Shown in pieces: positions 44,397 through 53,795 of a stretch of 64,000 nt of DNA. The translations under genes were made by a program, and so were the position numbers. The stretch is from Pseudomonadota bacterium (lineage in GTDB: Bacteria > Pseudomonadota > Alphaproteobacteria > Rhizobiales > Phreatobacteraceae): assembly GCA_020161695.1 (NCBI GenBank), contig JAIUOO010000012.1:1-64000 (forward strand). Direction: 5' to 3'. The number at the start of each line of letters is the position of its first letter. Within the stretch, counting starts at the first letter, position 1. Below the pieces are notes generated by a model. The model was given only the letters and a program-made list of their open reading frames with translations, searched no databases and was not told the origin of the DNA.

Positions 44397-45563
44397 TCAA
44401 TCCACCTTCGTCCGCAGGATCGCCAGCGCCAGCGCCTGCGCGCGCGGCACCATGCTGTCGAGCTCCATATATTCTTCCACCGTATGGGCATTGCCGCCGA
44501 CTGGGCCGACGCCGCAGATGGTCGGCGTGCCGACGCTCGCCGTGAAGCCGGAATCGGCGCATCCGCCGGAGAACTCGCCCGCGAGGTTCGGCAGGCCGGC
44601 ATCCCGGGCCGCATCCTTGTAAGCGTCGAAGATCGCCTTCGAGGCCTCGGTCTCCACCACGGGGAGGAACTCGCCTTTGATCTCGAGCTTTGCGGTCGTA
44701 CCCGGCACGGTCGGCGTGTCGATAATGGCCTGGATGGCGGCCAGCGTCTTCGCCCGGTCGGCGGGGTGGATGTAGCGCAGGTCGATCTGCCCCTCGGCAT
44801 GCGGGGCGGTCGTGTTGACCGACTGGCCACCCGAGACGAGGCCGACATTGAGGGTGATGCCCTTGTCGAGATCAGTCAGCGCATGGATTTGAACCACTTT
44901 ATGAGCAAGCTCGCCGATAGCGCTGATACCGCTTGTGAATTGTCCTCCCGAATGCGCCGCTTTTCCGTAGATGTCGAAGCGCATGAAGACGCCACCCTTG
45001 CGGCCGGTGGTGACATTGCCGGTGGGCCGGCCGGGCTCGGAATTGTAGACGGCGCGGGCGGCGCGGCCCTCGCGCTCGATGACCGGGCGCGAGGAGGGCG
45101 AGGCGATTTCCTCGTCCGAGGTGATCAGCACCTTGATCGGGCAGGGTGCGCCGCCGAGCGTCTTGAAGGCGGCGGCGACGAAGACGTTCATGACGAGGCC
45201 CGCCTTCATGTCGGCGACGCCGGGGCCATGCGCGCGGTTGCCCTCGATGGAGAACGGCCGGCGCGATACTTCGCCCTTGGGGAAGACGGTGTCGCGATGG
45301 CCCATCAGCAGGATCGGCTTCTCGTTGGCGCCGGGCTCGGCCACAAGCCCGTGGATGGCGTCGCCGAAGACCTCGTGCTGCTCCTTCCAGCCGGCAATGC
45401 CGTGCTCGTCGAAGAAGCGCAGGAAGCGCGCGCCGACCGCATCGACGCCCGCCTTGTCGTAGGAGCCTGAATCGGTGTCGACGACCTCGCGCAGCAGGTC
45501 GATCATCGCGTCCTTGCGGGCGGCGATCCAATCCATGACGGCGGCTTCTGCGGTATCGGGCAT
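44397..45563 (-). CDS. M20 family metallopeptidase (glutamate carboxypeptidase-like)
   Basis: Cytosolic zinc exopeptidase of 388 residues, M20A/CPG2-like. The first metal ligand region is LLMGHRDTVFPKG, the bridging Asp is in GPGVADMKAGLVM, and the catalytic Glu pair is in ITSDEEIASP. The dimerisation insert (KAAHSGGQFTSGISAIGELAH) has the conserved His. The family includes carboxypeptidase G2, which removes C-terminal Glu. It is inserted between gyrA and coaD, which are neighbours in related genomes, and is transcribed toward gyrA. Confidence 0.85.
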   Translation of the reverse strand: MPDTAEAAVMDWIAARKDAMIDLLREVVDTDSGSYDKAGVDAVGARFLRFFDEHGIAGWKEQHEVFGDAIHGLVAEPGANEKPILLMGHRDTVFPKGEVSRRPFSIEGNRAHGPGVADMKAGLVMNVFVAAAFKTLGGAPCPIKVLITSDEEIASPSSRPVIEREGRAARAVYNSEPGRPTGNVTTGRKGGVFMRFDIYGKAAHSGGQFTSGISAIGELAHKVVQIHALTDLDKGITLNVGLVSGGQSVNTTAPHAEGQIDLRYIHPADRAKTLAAIQAIIDTPTVPGTTAKLEIKGEFLPVVETEASKAIFDAYKDAARDAGLPNLAGEFSGGCADSGFTASVGTPTICGVGPVGGNAHTVEEYMELDSMVPRAQALALAILRTKVD

Positions 45564-45688
45564 GCATCTCTCCTCGGGGCCGTCATTGAAGCCGGCCCGC
45601 GCGCGCCGCGCAACGTGGCGCCGGCATGGTTCCCTTGCGCGCGCCTTTCGCCTTCGCTAAGCCGAGGCCCGACAACAGGCGGAGCCTC

Positions 45689-45709
45689 ATGGCCAGCGGA
45701 GCCTCATGA
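45689..45709 (+). CDS. Six-codon leader reading frame overlapping coaD
   Basis: A 17-bp tandem duplication copies the sequence CGGAGCCTCATG, so coaD has two start regions. The upstream ATG opens a frame MASGAS that ends in a TGA overlapping the coaD ATG (ATGA). Translation of the leader could couple to coaD, or the leader may be a neutral by-product of the duplication. Each copy has its own GGAG. Confidence 0.45.
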   Translation: MASGAS

Positions 45710-46224
45710 CCAAACGCATCGCGCTCTATACGGGTTCGTTCGATCCGGTCACCAACGGCCATCTCGACGTGATCCGCAATGCCTGCCGGCTGGCGGACGA
45801 ACTGGTCGTCGGCATCGGCGTCCATCCCGGCAAGACGCCGATGTTCTCGGCGGACGAGCGCCAGGCGCTGCTGGCCGAGGTCTGCCAGCCGATCGCCGCG
45901 GCCGAGAACTGCGTCTTCCGCACCATCACCTTCGACGATCTCGCGGTCTGGGCGGCGCAGCGCGCCGGCGCCAGCCTGTTCATCCGCGGCCTCCGGGACG
46001 GCACCGACCTCGACTACGAGATGCAGATGGCCGGCATGAACGCCGCCATGGCCCCGGACGTGCAGACCGTGTTCCTGCCCGCTTCGCCCACGGTTCGCCC
46101 CATCACCGCCACGCTGGTGCGCCAGATCGCCGTGATGGGCGGCGACATCACCACCTTCGTGCCGCCCGCCGTCGCCCGCGCCCTCGCGACCAAGGTGGCC
46201 GCGCGGGTGGCGAACAAGACCTGA
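45706..46224 (+). CDS. coaD: Phosphopantetheine adenylyltransferase
   Basis: Catalyses the fourth step of coenzyme A synthesis, ATP plus 4'-phosphopantetheine to dephospho-CoA. The nucleotidyltransferase motif is [16 protein letters not shown] (T/HxGH type, about residues 8-23), followed by [13 protein letters not shown] and the substrate segment [20 protein letters not shown]. The C-terminal [16 protein letters not shown] replaces the more usual SSxVRE motif region. The 172 residues match the family. First gene of the coaD-cyclophilin run. Confidence 0.93.
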   Translation: MTKRIALYTGSFDPVTNGHLDVIRNACRLADELVVGIGVHPGKTPMFSADERQALLAEVCQPIAAAENCVFRTITFDDLAVWAAQRAGASLFIRGLRDGTDLDYEMQMAGMNAAMAPDVQTVFLPASPTVRPITATLVRQIAVMGGDITTFVPPAVARALATKVAARVANKT

Positions 46225-46272
46225 CCGGCCCATCTATCCCCTTCCGGCCATTGTTGCCTCGGAGACAAGCCC

Positions 46273-46836
46273 TTGAAGCGCCGAACCTTCCTCGCCAGCA
46301 GCATGGCGATCGCCGCCGCCCCCGCTTTCGCACAGGCCATCCGCCTGCCGGCCGGCGCCGACCCGGAGAACACGCTGGTCATCGAGCTGAAGGACGGCCC
46401 GGTCATCATCCGCCTCCGGCCCGACCTCGCCCCGAAGCATGTCGAGCGGATCAAGACGCTGGCGCGGCAGGGCTTCTATGACGGCATCGTCTTCCACCGC
46501 GTCATCGAGGGCTTCATGGCCCAGACCGGCGACCCCCAGGGCACCGGCATGGGCGGCTCGCAGCTGCCGAACGTGGCGGCCGAGTTCTCGCGCGAGCCCT
46601 TCGTGCGCGGCACGCTCGGCATGGCCCGTTCGCAGAACCCGAACTCGGCCAATTCGCAGTTCTTCATCTGCTTCGCCGCCGCCTCGTTCCTGAACGGCCA
46701 GTACACGGTGTTCGGCAACGTCATCCAGGGCATGGAAGCGGTCGACAAGATCAAGCGCGGCAATCCCGCCGCCAACGGCACCGTCACCGGGCCGGACCGC
46801 ATGGTCCGCGTGCGCGTCGCCGCCGACATCCGCTGA
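46273..46836 (+). CDS. Periplasmic peptidyl-prolyl isomerase (cyclophilin), Tat-exported
   Basis: Cyclophilin-type proline isomerase of 187 residues. It begins KRRTFLASSMAIAAAPAFAQ, with a twin-arginine RRTFL motif and an AFA cleavage site, so it is predicted to be folded in the cytosol and exported by Tat. The catalytic domain has IVFHRVIEGFMAQTGDPQGTG with the active Arg, and NSANSQFFICF. The TTG start has GGAG upstream and no ATG fits. It is followed by a closely related cytosolic cyclophilin, 34 bp away. Confidence 0.88.
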   Translation: MKRRTFLASSMAIAAAPAFAQAIRLPAGADPENTLVIELKDGPVIIRLRPDLAPKHVERIKTLARQGFYDGIVFHRVIEGFMAQTGDPQGTGMGGSQLPNVAAEFSREPFVRGTLGMARSQNPNSANSQFFICFAAASFLNGQYTVFGNVIQGMEAVDKIKRGNPAANGTVTGPDRMVRVRVAADIR

Positions 46837-46870
46837 TTTTCTTCACGATTCCAACGACAAGGAGGCCCCA

Positions 46871-47371
<501 letters not shown>

Positions 47372-47390
47372 CCTCATGTGATAGGTGACG

Positions 47391-47427
47391 CGGCGCCCGG
47401 AGCGATCCGGGCGCCGTTTCCTTTTCT
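47391..47427 (+). terminator. Intrinsic terminator after ppiB
   Basis: An 11-bp perfect stem CGGCGCCCGGA / TCCGGGCGCCG with loop GCGA, followed by TTTCCTTTTCT. A good rho-independent terminator between ppiB and queA. Confidence 0.82.
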
Positions 47428-47447
47428 GGTGCCGCCTTTCGCTGCCG

Positions 47448-48518
47448 ATGCGCGTCGACCTTTTCGATTTCGACCTGCCGTCCGACCGGATCGCCCTTCG
47501 CCCGGCGAGCCCGCGCGATGCCGCGCGCCTCCTGATCGTGCGGCCGGGCGGAGTTGAGGACCGCATCGTGCGCGATCTGCCGGACCTGCTGCAGCCCGGC
47601 GACGCCCTGGTGTTCAACGACACGCGGGTCATTCCGGCGCAACTCGAAGGCATCCGCGAGCGGGACGGGGCGGTCGCGACCATCTCCGCGACCCTGCACA
47701 GGCGGCTGGCGCCGGAGCGCTGGCTCGCCTTCGTCAAGGGCGCGAAGAAGCTGCAACCCGGCGACCTCGTGCGCTTCGGCGAGACGCCGGAAGCCTGCCT
47801 GCTCGCCGCGCTGCATGCGACCGTGATCTCCAAGGACGACGACGGCGTCGTCCTCGAATTCGAGTTTTCTGGCGCCTATCTCGACGAGGCGATCGCCCGG
47901 GTCGGGCACGTGCCGCTGCCGCCCTATATCGCCTCGAAGCGCCCGGAAGATCTGCAGGACCGCGCCGACTATCAGACCGTCTATGCCCGCGACGAAGGCT
48001 CGGTCGCGGCCCCGACCGCCGGCCTTCACTTCACGCCCGACCTGATGGAGCGGCTGGAGGCGAAGGGCGTTTCGCTGCATTTTCTGACGCTTCACGTGGG
48101 CGCGGGCACCTTCCTGCCGGTGAAGGCCGACGATACCGCCGACCACCGCATGCATCCCGAATACGGGCTGGTGACCGCGGAGACCGCTGCCGCGCTCAAC
48201 GCCGTCAGGGCGCGGGGAGGGCGCGTCGTCGCGGTCGGCACCACCTCGCTGCGGCTCCTCGAAAGCGCGGCGGCCGAGGACGGCACGATCCGGCCCTTCG
48301 CCGCCGAGACCTCGATCTTCATCACGCCCGGCTACCGCTTTCGCGCGGTCGATGCGCTGATGACCAATTTCCACCTGCCGCGTTCGACCCTGTTCATGCT
48401 GGTCTCCGCCTTTGCCGGGCTCGAGACCATGAAGGCGGCCTATGCCCACGCCCTCGCGACCGGATACCGGTTCTACTCCTATGGCGACGGCAGCCTGATC
48501 CTCCGCGAGGCCAGATGA
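47448..48518 (+). CDS. queA: S-adenosylmethionine:tRNA ribosyltransferase-isomerase
   Basis: Adds the cyclopentenediol ring to preQ1 in tRNA during queuosine synthesis. The 356 residues start [19 protein letters not shown], the family beginning, with [15 protein letters not shown], and [10 protein letters not shown] with the conserved His, and [14 protein letters not shown]. The ATG follows the terminator of the previous unit. Its stop overlaps the tgt ATG (ATGA), so both queuosine enzymes are translated together. Confidence 0.94.
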   Translation: MRVDLFDFDLPSDRIALRPASPRDAARLLIVRPGGVEDRIVRDLPDLLQPGDALVFNDTRVIPAQLEGIRERDGAVATISATLHRRLAPERWLAFVKGAKKLQPGDLVRFGETPEACLLAALHATVISKDDDGVVLEFEFSGAYLDEAIARVGHVPLPPYIASKRPEDLQDRADYQTVYARDEGSVAAPTAGLHFTPDLMERLEAKGVSLHFLTLHVGAGTFLPVKADDTADHRMHPEYGLVTAETAAALNAVRARGGRVVAVGTTSLRLLESAAAEDGTIRPFAAETSIFITPGYRFRAVDALMTNFHLPRSTLFMLVSAFAGLETMKAAYAHALATGYRFYSYGDGSLILREAR

Positions 48519-49651
48519 CCGGCTTTTCCTTCGCCATCCGGGCCCGCGACGGCGCGGCGCGCACCGGCATCGTCTCGACGCCGCGCGGCGACATCCGCAC
48601 GCCGGCCTTCATGCCGGTCGGCACGCAGGCGACCGTCAAGGGCATGTACATGGATCAGGTCAGGGCGCTCGGCGCCGACGTGATCCTCGGCAACACCTAT
48701 CACCTCATGCTGCGGCCGGGCGCCGAGCGGATCGCAGCGCTCGGCGGCCTGCACCGGTTCGGTGGCTGGACCGGGCCGATCCTCACCGATTCCGGCGGCT
48801 TTCAGGTCATGTCGCTGGCCAAGCTCAGGAAACTGACGGAACAGGGCGTCACCTTCGCCTCCCATGTCGACGGCTCGCGCTTCGAACTGACGCCGGAGCG
48901 CTCCGTCGAGATCCAGGGCCTGCTCGGCTCCGACATCCAGATGCAGCTCGACGAATGCGTGGCGCTGCCGAACGAGCGTGCCGCAATCGAAAAGGCCATG
49001 CACCTGTCGCTGCGCTGGGCGGAGCGCTCCAGGCGCGCTTTCGAGACGCAGCCGCCGGGCAGGGCGCTGTTCGGCATCGTTCAGGGCGGCGATGTCGCCG
49101 ATCTGCGCATCGAGAGCGCGAAGGCGCTCTCAGCCATGGACTTTCCCGGCTATTCCATCGGCGGCCTTGCGGTCGGCGAGCCGCAGGAGGTGATGCTGGC
49201 GATGATCGAGGAGGTCATGCCGCACCTGCCGGACGAGAAGCCGCACTACCTGATGGGCGTCGGCACGCCGGACGACCTGCTGGCGGCGGTGGCGCGCGGC
49301 GTCGACATGTTCGATTGCGTCATGCCGACCCGCAACGGCCGTCACGGGCAGGCCTTCTCGCGCTTCGGCAAGGTCAATTTCCGCAATGCCCGCCACATGG
49401 ACGATCCGCGCCCGCTCGACGAGGCCTCGTCCTGTCCGGCGGCGCGAGACTATTCGCGCGCCTACCTGCATCATCTCGTGCGCACCGAGGAGATGCTGGG
49501 GTCCATGCTGATCACCTGGATCAACCTTGCCTATTACCAGGAGCTCATGGCCGGGGCGCGCGCGGCCATCGCCGCCGGCCGTTTCGCCGACTACGCGGCC
49601 GAGGTGCGCGAGGGCTGGGCGAGGGGCGATATCGCGCCGGTCGCGAGCTGA
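48515..49651 (+). CDS. tgt: tRNA-guanine transglycosylase with degenerate zinc site
   Basis: Exchanges guanine-34 of GUN tRNAs for preQ1. The 378 residues carry the catalytic regions [10 protein letters not shown] and [15 protein letters not shown] (Asp nucleophile). The structural zinc site of the family (E. coli Cys302, Cys304, Cys307, His333) reads Ser305, Cys307, Ala310 and Ile336 here (in [10 protein letters not shown] and [10 protein letters not shown]), so three of four ligands are missing while the flanks align without gaps. Overlaps queA by ATGA. An intact fold without bound zinc is expected. Confidence 0.94.
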   Translation: MTGFSFAIRARDGAARTGIVSTPRGDIRTPAFMPVGTQATVKGMYMDQVRALGADVILGNTYHLMLRPGAERIAALGGLHRFGGWTGPILTDSGGFQVMSLAKLRKLTEQGVTFASHVDGSRFELTPERSVEIQGLLGSDIQMQLDECVALPNERAAIEKAMHLSLRWAERSRRAFETQPPGRALFGIVQGGDVADLRIESAKALSAMDFPGYSIGGLAVGEPQEVMLAMIEEVMPHLPDEKPHYLMGVGTPDDLLAAVARGVDMFDCVMPTRNGRHGQAFSRFGKVNFRNARHMDDPRPLDEASSCPAARDYSRAYLHHLVRTEEMLGSMLITWINLAYYQELMAGARAAIAAGRFADYAAEVREGWARGDIAPVAS

Positions 49652-49678
49652 GAGACTGTTTGGAAGTCGAAACCTGCT

Positions 49679-49768
49679 CGTCATGGCCGGGCTTGTCCCG
49701 GCCATCCACGACTTGAATCAGGACGGCGAGGAAAGTCGTGGATACCCGGCACAAGGCCGGGCATGACG
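49679..49768. repeat. Inverted-repeat element, copy 4 (convergent gap)
   Basis: A 90-bp imperfect hairpin: CGTCATGGCCGGGCTTGTC then CCGGCCATCCACGACTT, centre, then AAGTCGTGGATACCCGG and CAAGGCCGGGCATGACG. Very similar to copy 3. It occupies half of the 187-bp gap between tgt and the convergent rmuC. Confidence 0.85.
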
Positions 49769-49838
49769 CAACGAAGCCGGAGCATTCACGCCTGCTGCCC
49801 GCCGCCCTCAATTCATCCGTAACCCGCTGCGGATCAAT

Positions 49839-51017
49839 CTACTCGGCCGCCAGCCTGCCGTTCAGCGGCAGCCCGGCAGCGAGACTGGCCGGCCTCTCCT
49901 CGAATTCCAGCGCCTCGATCCGCCCACCGCGCCGCGTGATCTTGTCGGCGGAGGTGAGGATCTGGCCGAGGTCGTCCTGCGCCTGGCCGAAATGCTTCTG
50001 CAGGTTCAGCACCCGCTCCGACAGGCGTTTCACGTCGCCGAGCAGGTGAGCCACCTCCTTCTGGATCACCTGCGCCTCCTCGCGCATGCGCTCGTCCTTC
50101 AGCAGGCCCTGCACGACCTGAACCGCCAGCATCATCAGCGAGGGCGAGACGATCAGCACGCGCGCGCGGAAGGCCTTCTGCATCACGTCGTCGAAATGCT
50201 CGTTGAGGTCGGCATAGATGCCCTCGGAGGGCACGAACATCAGCGCCACCTCCTGCGTCTCGCCCGCAATGAGATATTTCTCGGCGATGTCGCGGATATG
50301 GACCGAGAGATCCTGCCTGAGGCGCTGCGCCGCCATGCGCCGCATTTCCTCCGCCCGCGCCTCGCGCCACATGGTCACCGCCTCCAGTGGGAACTTGGCG
50401 TCGACCACGAGGCCGCGCGGGTCGCCGGCAAGCCTGACGAGCGCATCCGGCCGCCTGCCATTGGAGAGCGTCGCCTGAAGGTCGTAGCCGCCCGACGGCA
50501 GGCCGTCCTGAAGGATCGCCTCCATGCGGCCCTGCCCGAAGGCGCCGCGCGCCTGCTTGTTGGCGAGCACGTCCTTCAGCGTCACGACCTGCCCGGCAAG
50601 GTCCGTCAGGTTCCTCTGGGCATTGTCGATGACCGCGAGGCGCTCGTTGAGCCTGCCGAGATTCTCGACCGTGGTCTTGGTCTGGCCCTCCAGCGACTGG
50701 CCGATGCGGGTCGACATGCCGTCGAGCCTGTCGCCAAGGGCCTTGGCGAGGTCGTTCTGCCGTGACCCGAGCCCCTCCGCCATGGCCTGCATGCGGCCGG
50801 TGAGCTCGGCCTGGATGCGCGCCATCTCGCCCATCCGCTCCTCGATCTCCTGCGCGTGGAAGACGGCGCGCTCCGCCTCCAGAGCGCGCGCTGCGGCCTG
50901 CCGTCGCATGGCGACGAACAGGACGAGCAGCAGCGCGACCGACAGGCCGATCAGGGCGAGAGCGATTTCGCCAGCGGTGATCGCGCGGCCGGCAACGACA
51001 AGGACGGTCTCGGACAT
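49839..51017 (-). CDS. rmuC: DNA recombination protein RmuC
   Basis: Nuclease-like protein that limits inversions at short repeats. The 392 residues begin with one membrane helix (IALALIGLSVALLLVLFVAM), followed by a long coiled coil (about residues 40-150). The RmuC domain includes GAFGQGRMEAILQD, DALVRL, VVDAKFPLE and EVALMFVPSEGIYADL, of the PD-(D/E)xK type. It is a single gene, convergent with tgt. A LexA box lies 34 bp upstream, suggesting SOS induction, as reported for the E. coli gene. Confidence 0.9.
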   Translation of the reverse strand: MSETVLVVAGRAITAGEIALALIGLSVALLLVLFVAMRRQAAARALEAERAVFHAQEIEERMGEMARIQAELTGRMQAMAEGLGSRQNDLAKALGDRLDGMSTRIGQSLEGQTKTTVENLGRLNERLAVIDNAQRNLTDLAGQVVTLKDVLANKQARGAFGQGRMEAILQDGLPSGGYDLQATLSNGRRPDALVRLAGDPRGLVVDAKFPLEAVTMWREARAEEMRRMAAQRLRQDLSVHIRDIAEKYLIAGETQEVALMFVPSEGIYADLNEHFDDVMQKAFRARVLIVSPSLMMLAVQVVQGLLKDERMREEAQVIQKEVAHLLGDVKRLSERVLNLQKHFGQAQDDLGQILTSADKITRRGGRIEALEFEERPASLAAGLPLNGRLAAE

Positions 51018-51050
51018 GCCTCACGCCTAGCACGCCTGAGGCTTGAATGC

Positions 51051-51065
51051 GAACGAAAAGAGAAC
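51051..51065. promoter_or_regulatory. LexA (SOS) box upstream of rmuC
   Basis: GAACGAAAAGAGAAC fits GAAC-N7-GAAC exactly and starts 34 bp before the rmuC ATG, a position that would cover the promoter. The 302-bp divergent gap to rnk contains no gene that I can see. Confidence 0.72.
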
Positions 51066-51319
51066 ATGTGCGGATTGACAATCGACCGGGCCGTGCCGAC
51101 ATTGGGGGCATGACCAGCGCAGCCCTTCCGCGTCCCGGCCTCCTGCCGGCGAAACTGATCTTCGGCTCCTAGCCCCTTGCCCGGACGCGTGCCCCGGGTC
51201 TGGGGCCGTCGTCGTGTCTGACATCCATCCGTCCGACACCGGTACGCTGTTCACCCCCCGATTTCTCCAATGGCCGGCGCCAGGTGGCGCGCGGCCGCGC
51301 TTTTCCCAAGGACACCACC

Positions 51320-51739
51320 ATGACGACCCAGACGGCCCCGCGCCGCAGCCGGCGGGCCATGCCCGCCATCATCGTCAGCGAGACCGATCACCGGATCGTC
51401 ACCGCGCTGGCCAATTCCGCCTATGAGCGCATTCCCGATGTCGCCGAGACGCTGCTCGACGAGATGGACCGCGCCCGCGTCGTGCCGGTCGCGCGCCGCC
51501 CGGCCGATGTCGTCGGCCTCGGCTCGGAGATCGACTATGTCTCCGACGCCGGCGAGGCGCGCACCGTGCGGCTGGTCATGCCGGCGGAGGCGGACATCTC
51601 GTCCGGCCGCATCTCGGTCCTGACGCCGGTCGGCGCCGCGCTGATCGGCCTCTCGCCCGGGCAGTCCTTCAACTGGACCGGCCCGAGCGGCCACCCGCAC
51701 CGGCTGACGGTCTCGGCGGTCCGCCCGCCGGCCGCCTGA
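51320..51739 (+). CDS. rnk: Nucleoside diphosphate kinase regulator Rnk (GreA-like)
   Basis: RNA-polymerase-binding protein with a short N-terminal coiled coil and a GreA/GreB C-terminal domain, 139 residues. The N-terminal AMPAIIVSETDHRIVTALAN and the LLDEMDRARVV segment are Rnk-like; the GreA-type part includes VGLGSEIDYV, ARTVRLVMPAEADI, and SVLTPVGAALIGLSPGQSF. The ATG follows a stretch with only a weak ribosome site; a 12-residue in-frame extension is possible. It is divergent from rmuC and followed by the AbrB gene. Confidence 0.83.
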   Translation: MTTQTAPRRSRRAMPAIIVSETDHRIVTALANSAYERIPDVAETLLDEMDRARVVPVARRPADVVGLGSEIDYVSDAGEARTVRLVMPAEADISSGRISVLTPVGAALIGLSPGQSFNWTGPSGHPHRLTVSAVRPPAA

Positions 51740-51746
51740 GGCAGGT

Positions 51747-51764
51747 CCCGGCAGCCATGCCGGG
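51747..51764 (+). other. Hairpin spanning the apparent start of the AbrB gene
   Basis: CCCGGCA-GCCA-TGCCGGG, a perfect 7-bp stem with a 4-base loop. The first possible ATG of the next gene begins in the loop and continues into the stem. It may be an attenuated terminator after rnk or hide the ATG in the mRNA. There is no T-run. Confidence 0.45.
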
Positions 51765-52860
51765 AGGTGCTTTGCCTTGGCGCTGCGGTTCGTGCGAAGC
51801 GGGGAGGGTGCCAAGCCTTGCCGCCGCCCGACACTTCGCTCGCACCTTCGTCCTGCCCTGCCTGATCGGGCTGGCCGGCGGCTTCGCGTTCGACCGGCTC
51901 GGCCTGCCGGCGGCGTGGCTGTCGGGCGCGCTGATCGCGGTGACGATCGGGACGCTTGCCGGGCTGCCGGTGCGCGTGCCCGGTCCGGTGGCGACGGCAG
52001 GCTTCCTGCTGATCGGCATCGTGATGGGTTCGGCGGTGACGCCGGACACGCTGCGGCTGATGCTCTCATGGCCCATCTCGATGGCGGGACTGGTGGTTCT
52101 GGTCCCGGCCATCGTCGGCGGCATCATGGTCTATCTGGTCCGCATCGAGCGGTTCGACCGCGAGACCGCCTTCTTCGCCTCGATCCCCGGGGCGCTGAAC
52201 TACGTGATGGCGCTGACGCTGGATTCCCGCGCCGACGCGCGTGTGGTGGCTGTGATCCAGAGCTTCCGCCTGGTTCTGCTGGTGGCGGCGCTGCCCAGCC
52301 TGATGGCGCTCGCCGGGCTCGGATCGACGGCGCGGCCGGTTGCCGGAAGCGCACCGGTCCACTGGACGGAAATGGCGTTGCTGGTGGCCTTTTCGGTAAG
52401 CTGCGGTCTGGGCATGGAGCGCCTGCGCGTGCCCGGGGGCGCGACAGTCGGCGCCATGCTGGCCAGCGCCGTGCTGCATGCGAGCGGCCTCGTCACCGCG
52501 CTAGTGCCGGAACCGGTGGTCATCGGCGGCTTCATCGTCATGGGCGTGCTGATCGCCGGGCGCTTCGCGGGGACCTCGCTCGCCGAACTGCGCCTGCTGC
52601 TGCGCGCCTCGGTCGGCGCCTTTCTGGTGGGAACCGCGGTGACGGCGCTGGTCGCGACGGCCGTCGCGCTGGTCGCCGGTCTGCCGGTCGGCAAGGTGAT
52701 CCTGGCCTATGCGCCGGGCGGCATCGAGGCCATGGCCGTGCTCGCCTTCGTGCTCGACATGGACCCGGCCTTCGTCGGAGCGCACCATCTCGTGCGGTTC
52801 GTCGGCATCGCGGTCCTGTTGCCTTTAGCCGCGCGCATGGTGCTCCGTAGCAAAGCTTAA
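51757..52860 (+). CDS. AbrB family membrane protein
   Basis: Inner-membrane protein of the AbrB family (PF05145; unrelated to the Bacillus regulator), 367 residues from the first ATG. It is built from two similar halves of about four or five helices with GLAGGFAFDRLGLPAAWLSGALIA in the first half and LGMERLRVPGGATVGAMLASAVLH in the second. The end has ILAYAPGGIEAMAVLAFVLDMDPAFVGAHHLVR. The start is uncertain: the ATG is in a hairpin, and a GTG at 51808 after GGGGAGG gives a more usual N-terminus. Transport substrate is unknown. Confidence 0.8.
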   Translation: MPGGALPWRCGSCEAGRVPSLAAARHFARTFVLPCLIGLAGGFAFDRLGLPAAWLSGALIAVTIGTLAGLPVRVPGPVATAGFLLIGIVMGSAVTPDTLRLMLSWPISMAGLVVLVPAIVGGIMVYLVRIERFDRETAFFASIPGALNYVMALTLDSRADARVVAVIQSFRLVLLVAALPSLMALAGLGSTARPVAGSAPVHWTEMALLVAFSVSCGLGMERLRVPGGATVGAMLASAVLHASGLVTALVPEPVVIGGFIVMGVLIAGRFAGTSLAELRLLLRASVGAFLVGTAVTALVATAVALVAGLPVGKVILAYAPGGIEAMAVLAFVLDMDPAFVGAHHLVRFVGIAVLLPLAARMVLRSKA

Positions 52861-52953
52861 CCGAAGTTTATGTTCGCTTCCGCGGCATCCCATTGCGGAA
52901 TCCAAGTATTTCGGGCATAGAACGGCCTGCTCCTCCAGTGGGGTATTCCCTTC

Positions 52954-53682
52954 ATGCACAGGTCGGTTGTCGCCGCGGCGGCTTTTGTCGGCGGACTTCT
53001 TGCGATGCCGGCTCTCGCCGTGGCGCAGTGCCCGGTGCCGTCGCTTGCCGGCGCCGTCTCCGCGGCATCGCTGCCGCAGACCGCCGCCCGGCTGAAAGGC
53101 GGACAGGTGGTCCGCATCCTCGCCATCGGCTCGTCGACCACGGCGGGCGTCGGCTCGGGCGGCCTCGGCTTCGCCCACCGGCTCGGCCCCATCCTCAAGT
53201 CGCGCTTCCCGCGCGCCACCATCGAAGTGGTCGTTTCCGGCGTATCGGGAGAAACGGCATCGGGCGCGGCCGGCCGCCTCGCCTCCGAGCTCGTCCGGCA
53301 CAAGCCCCTGCTGGTCGTCTGGCAGGTCGGCACCAACGACGCCAATTTCGGCGTTTCCTCCGACAGCCTGCGCGCGACCGTGTCGGGCGGTATCCGCGCC
53401 ATCCGTGCCGCCGGGGCGGAAGCCCTGCTGGTCGATCCGCAATATTCGCGCTGGGCCGAGCGGTCCAACGCCACCGAGGTCGCGGCCCGCATCGTCGCGG
53501 AGGAAGCCGGCCGGCAGGGCGTGCCGGTGGTCAGGCGCTATGCGGCGATGCGGCTGGTCGCGGCCTCCAACCGCTCCGCCTTCGACGGCCTGATCGCGTG
53601 GGACGGCCTGCACCTGACGGCCTCCGGCCACGCCTGCATGGCCGAGCAGGTGGCCGGCACCATCGCCGGTACCGCGCGCTAG
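52954..53682 (+). CDS. Exported SGNH/GDSL hydrolase
   Basis: A 242-residue exported esterase-type protein. The signal peptide (MHRSVVAAAAFVGGLLAMPALA) is cleaved near residue 23. Block I is ILAIGSSTTAGVGSGG with the nucleophile Ser, block II Gly is in VSGVSGETASG, block III GTNDANF holds the Asn, and block V DGLHLTASGH has the Asp and His. The family acts on acyl or acetyl esters, often in cell-wall polymers. It is a single gene 93 bp after the AbrB gene. Confidence 0.85.
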   Translation: MHRSVVAAAAFVGGLLAMPALAVAQCPVPSLAGAVSAASLPQTAARLKGGQVVRILAIGSSTTAGVGSGGLGFAHRLGPILKSRFPRATIEVVVSGVSGETASGAAGRLASELVRHKPLLVVWQVGTNDANFGVSSDSLRATVSGGIRAIRAAGAEALLVDPQYSRWAERSNATEVAARIVAEEAGRQGVPVVRRYAAMRLVAASNRSAFDGLIAWDGLHLTASGHACMAEQVAGTIAGTAR

Positions 53683-53795
53683 AAACCTTAGCCGGCCATC
53701 GGACAGCTCATCTGTCAGCGCGCCTTGCCTTTGGGTGAGGCGGCCATCACATTGAGCCGGCCGGCGGCGGGCCGGCCTGGCCAACGAGTGTCGAG

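Noticed and set aside
51084..51319. Possible small genes in the rmuC-rnk gap
   Set aside because: Only short frames without ribosome sites; the clear signal there is the LexA box.
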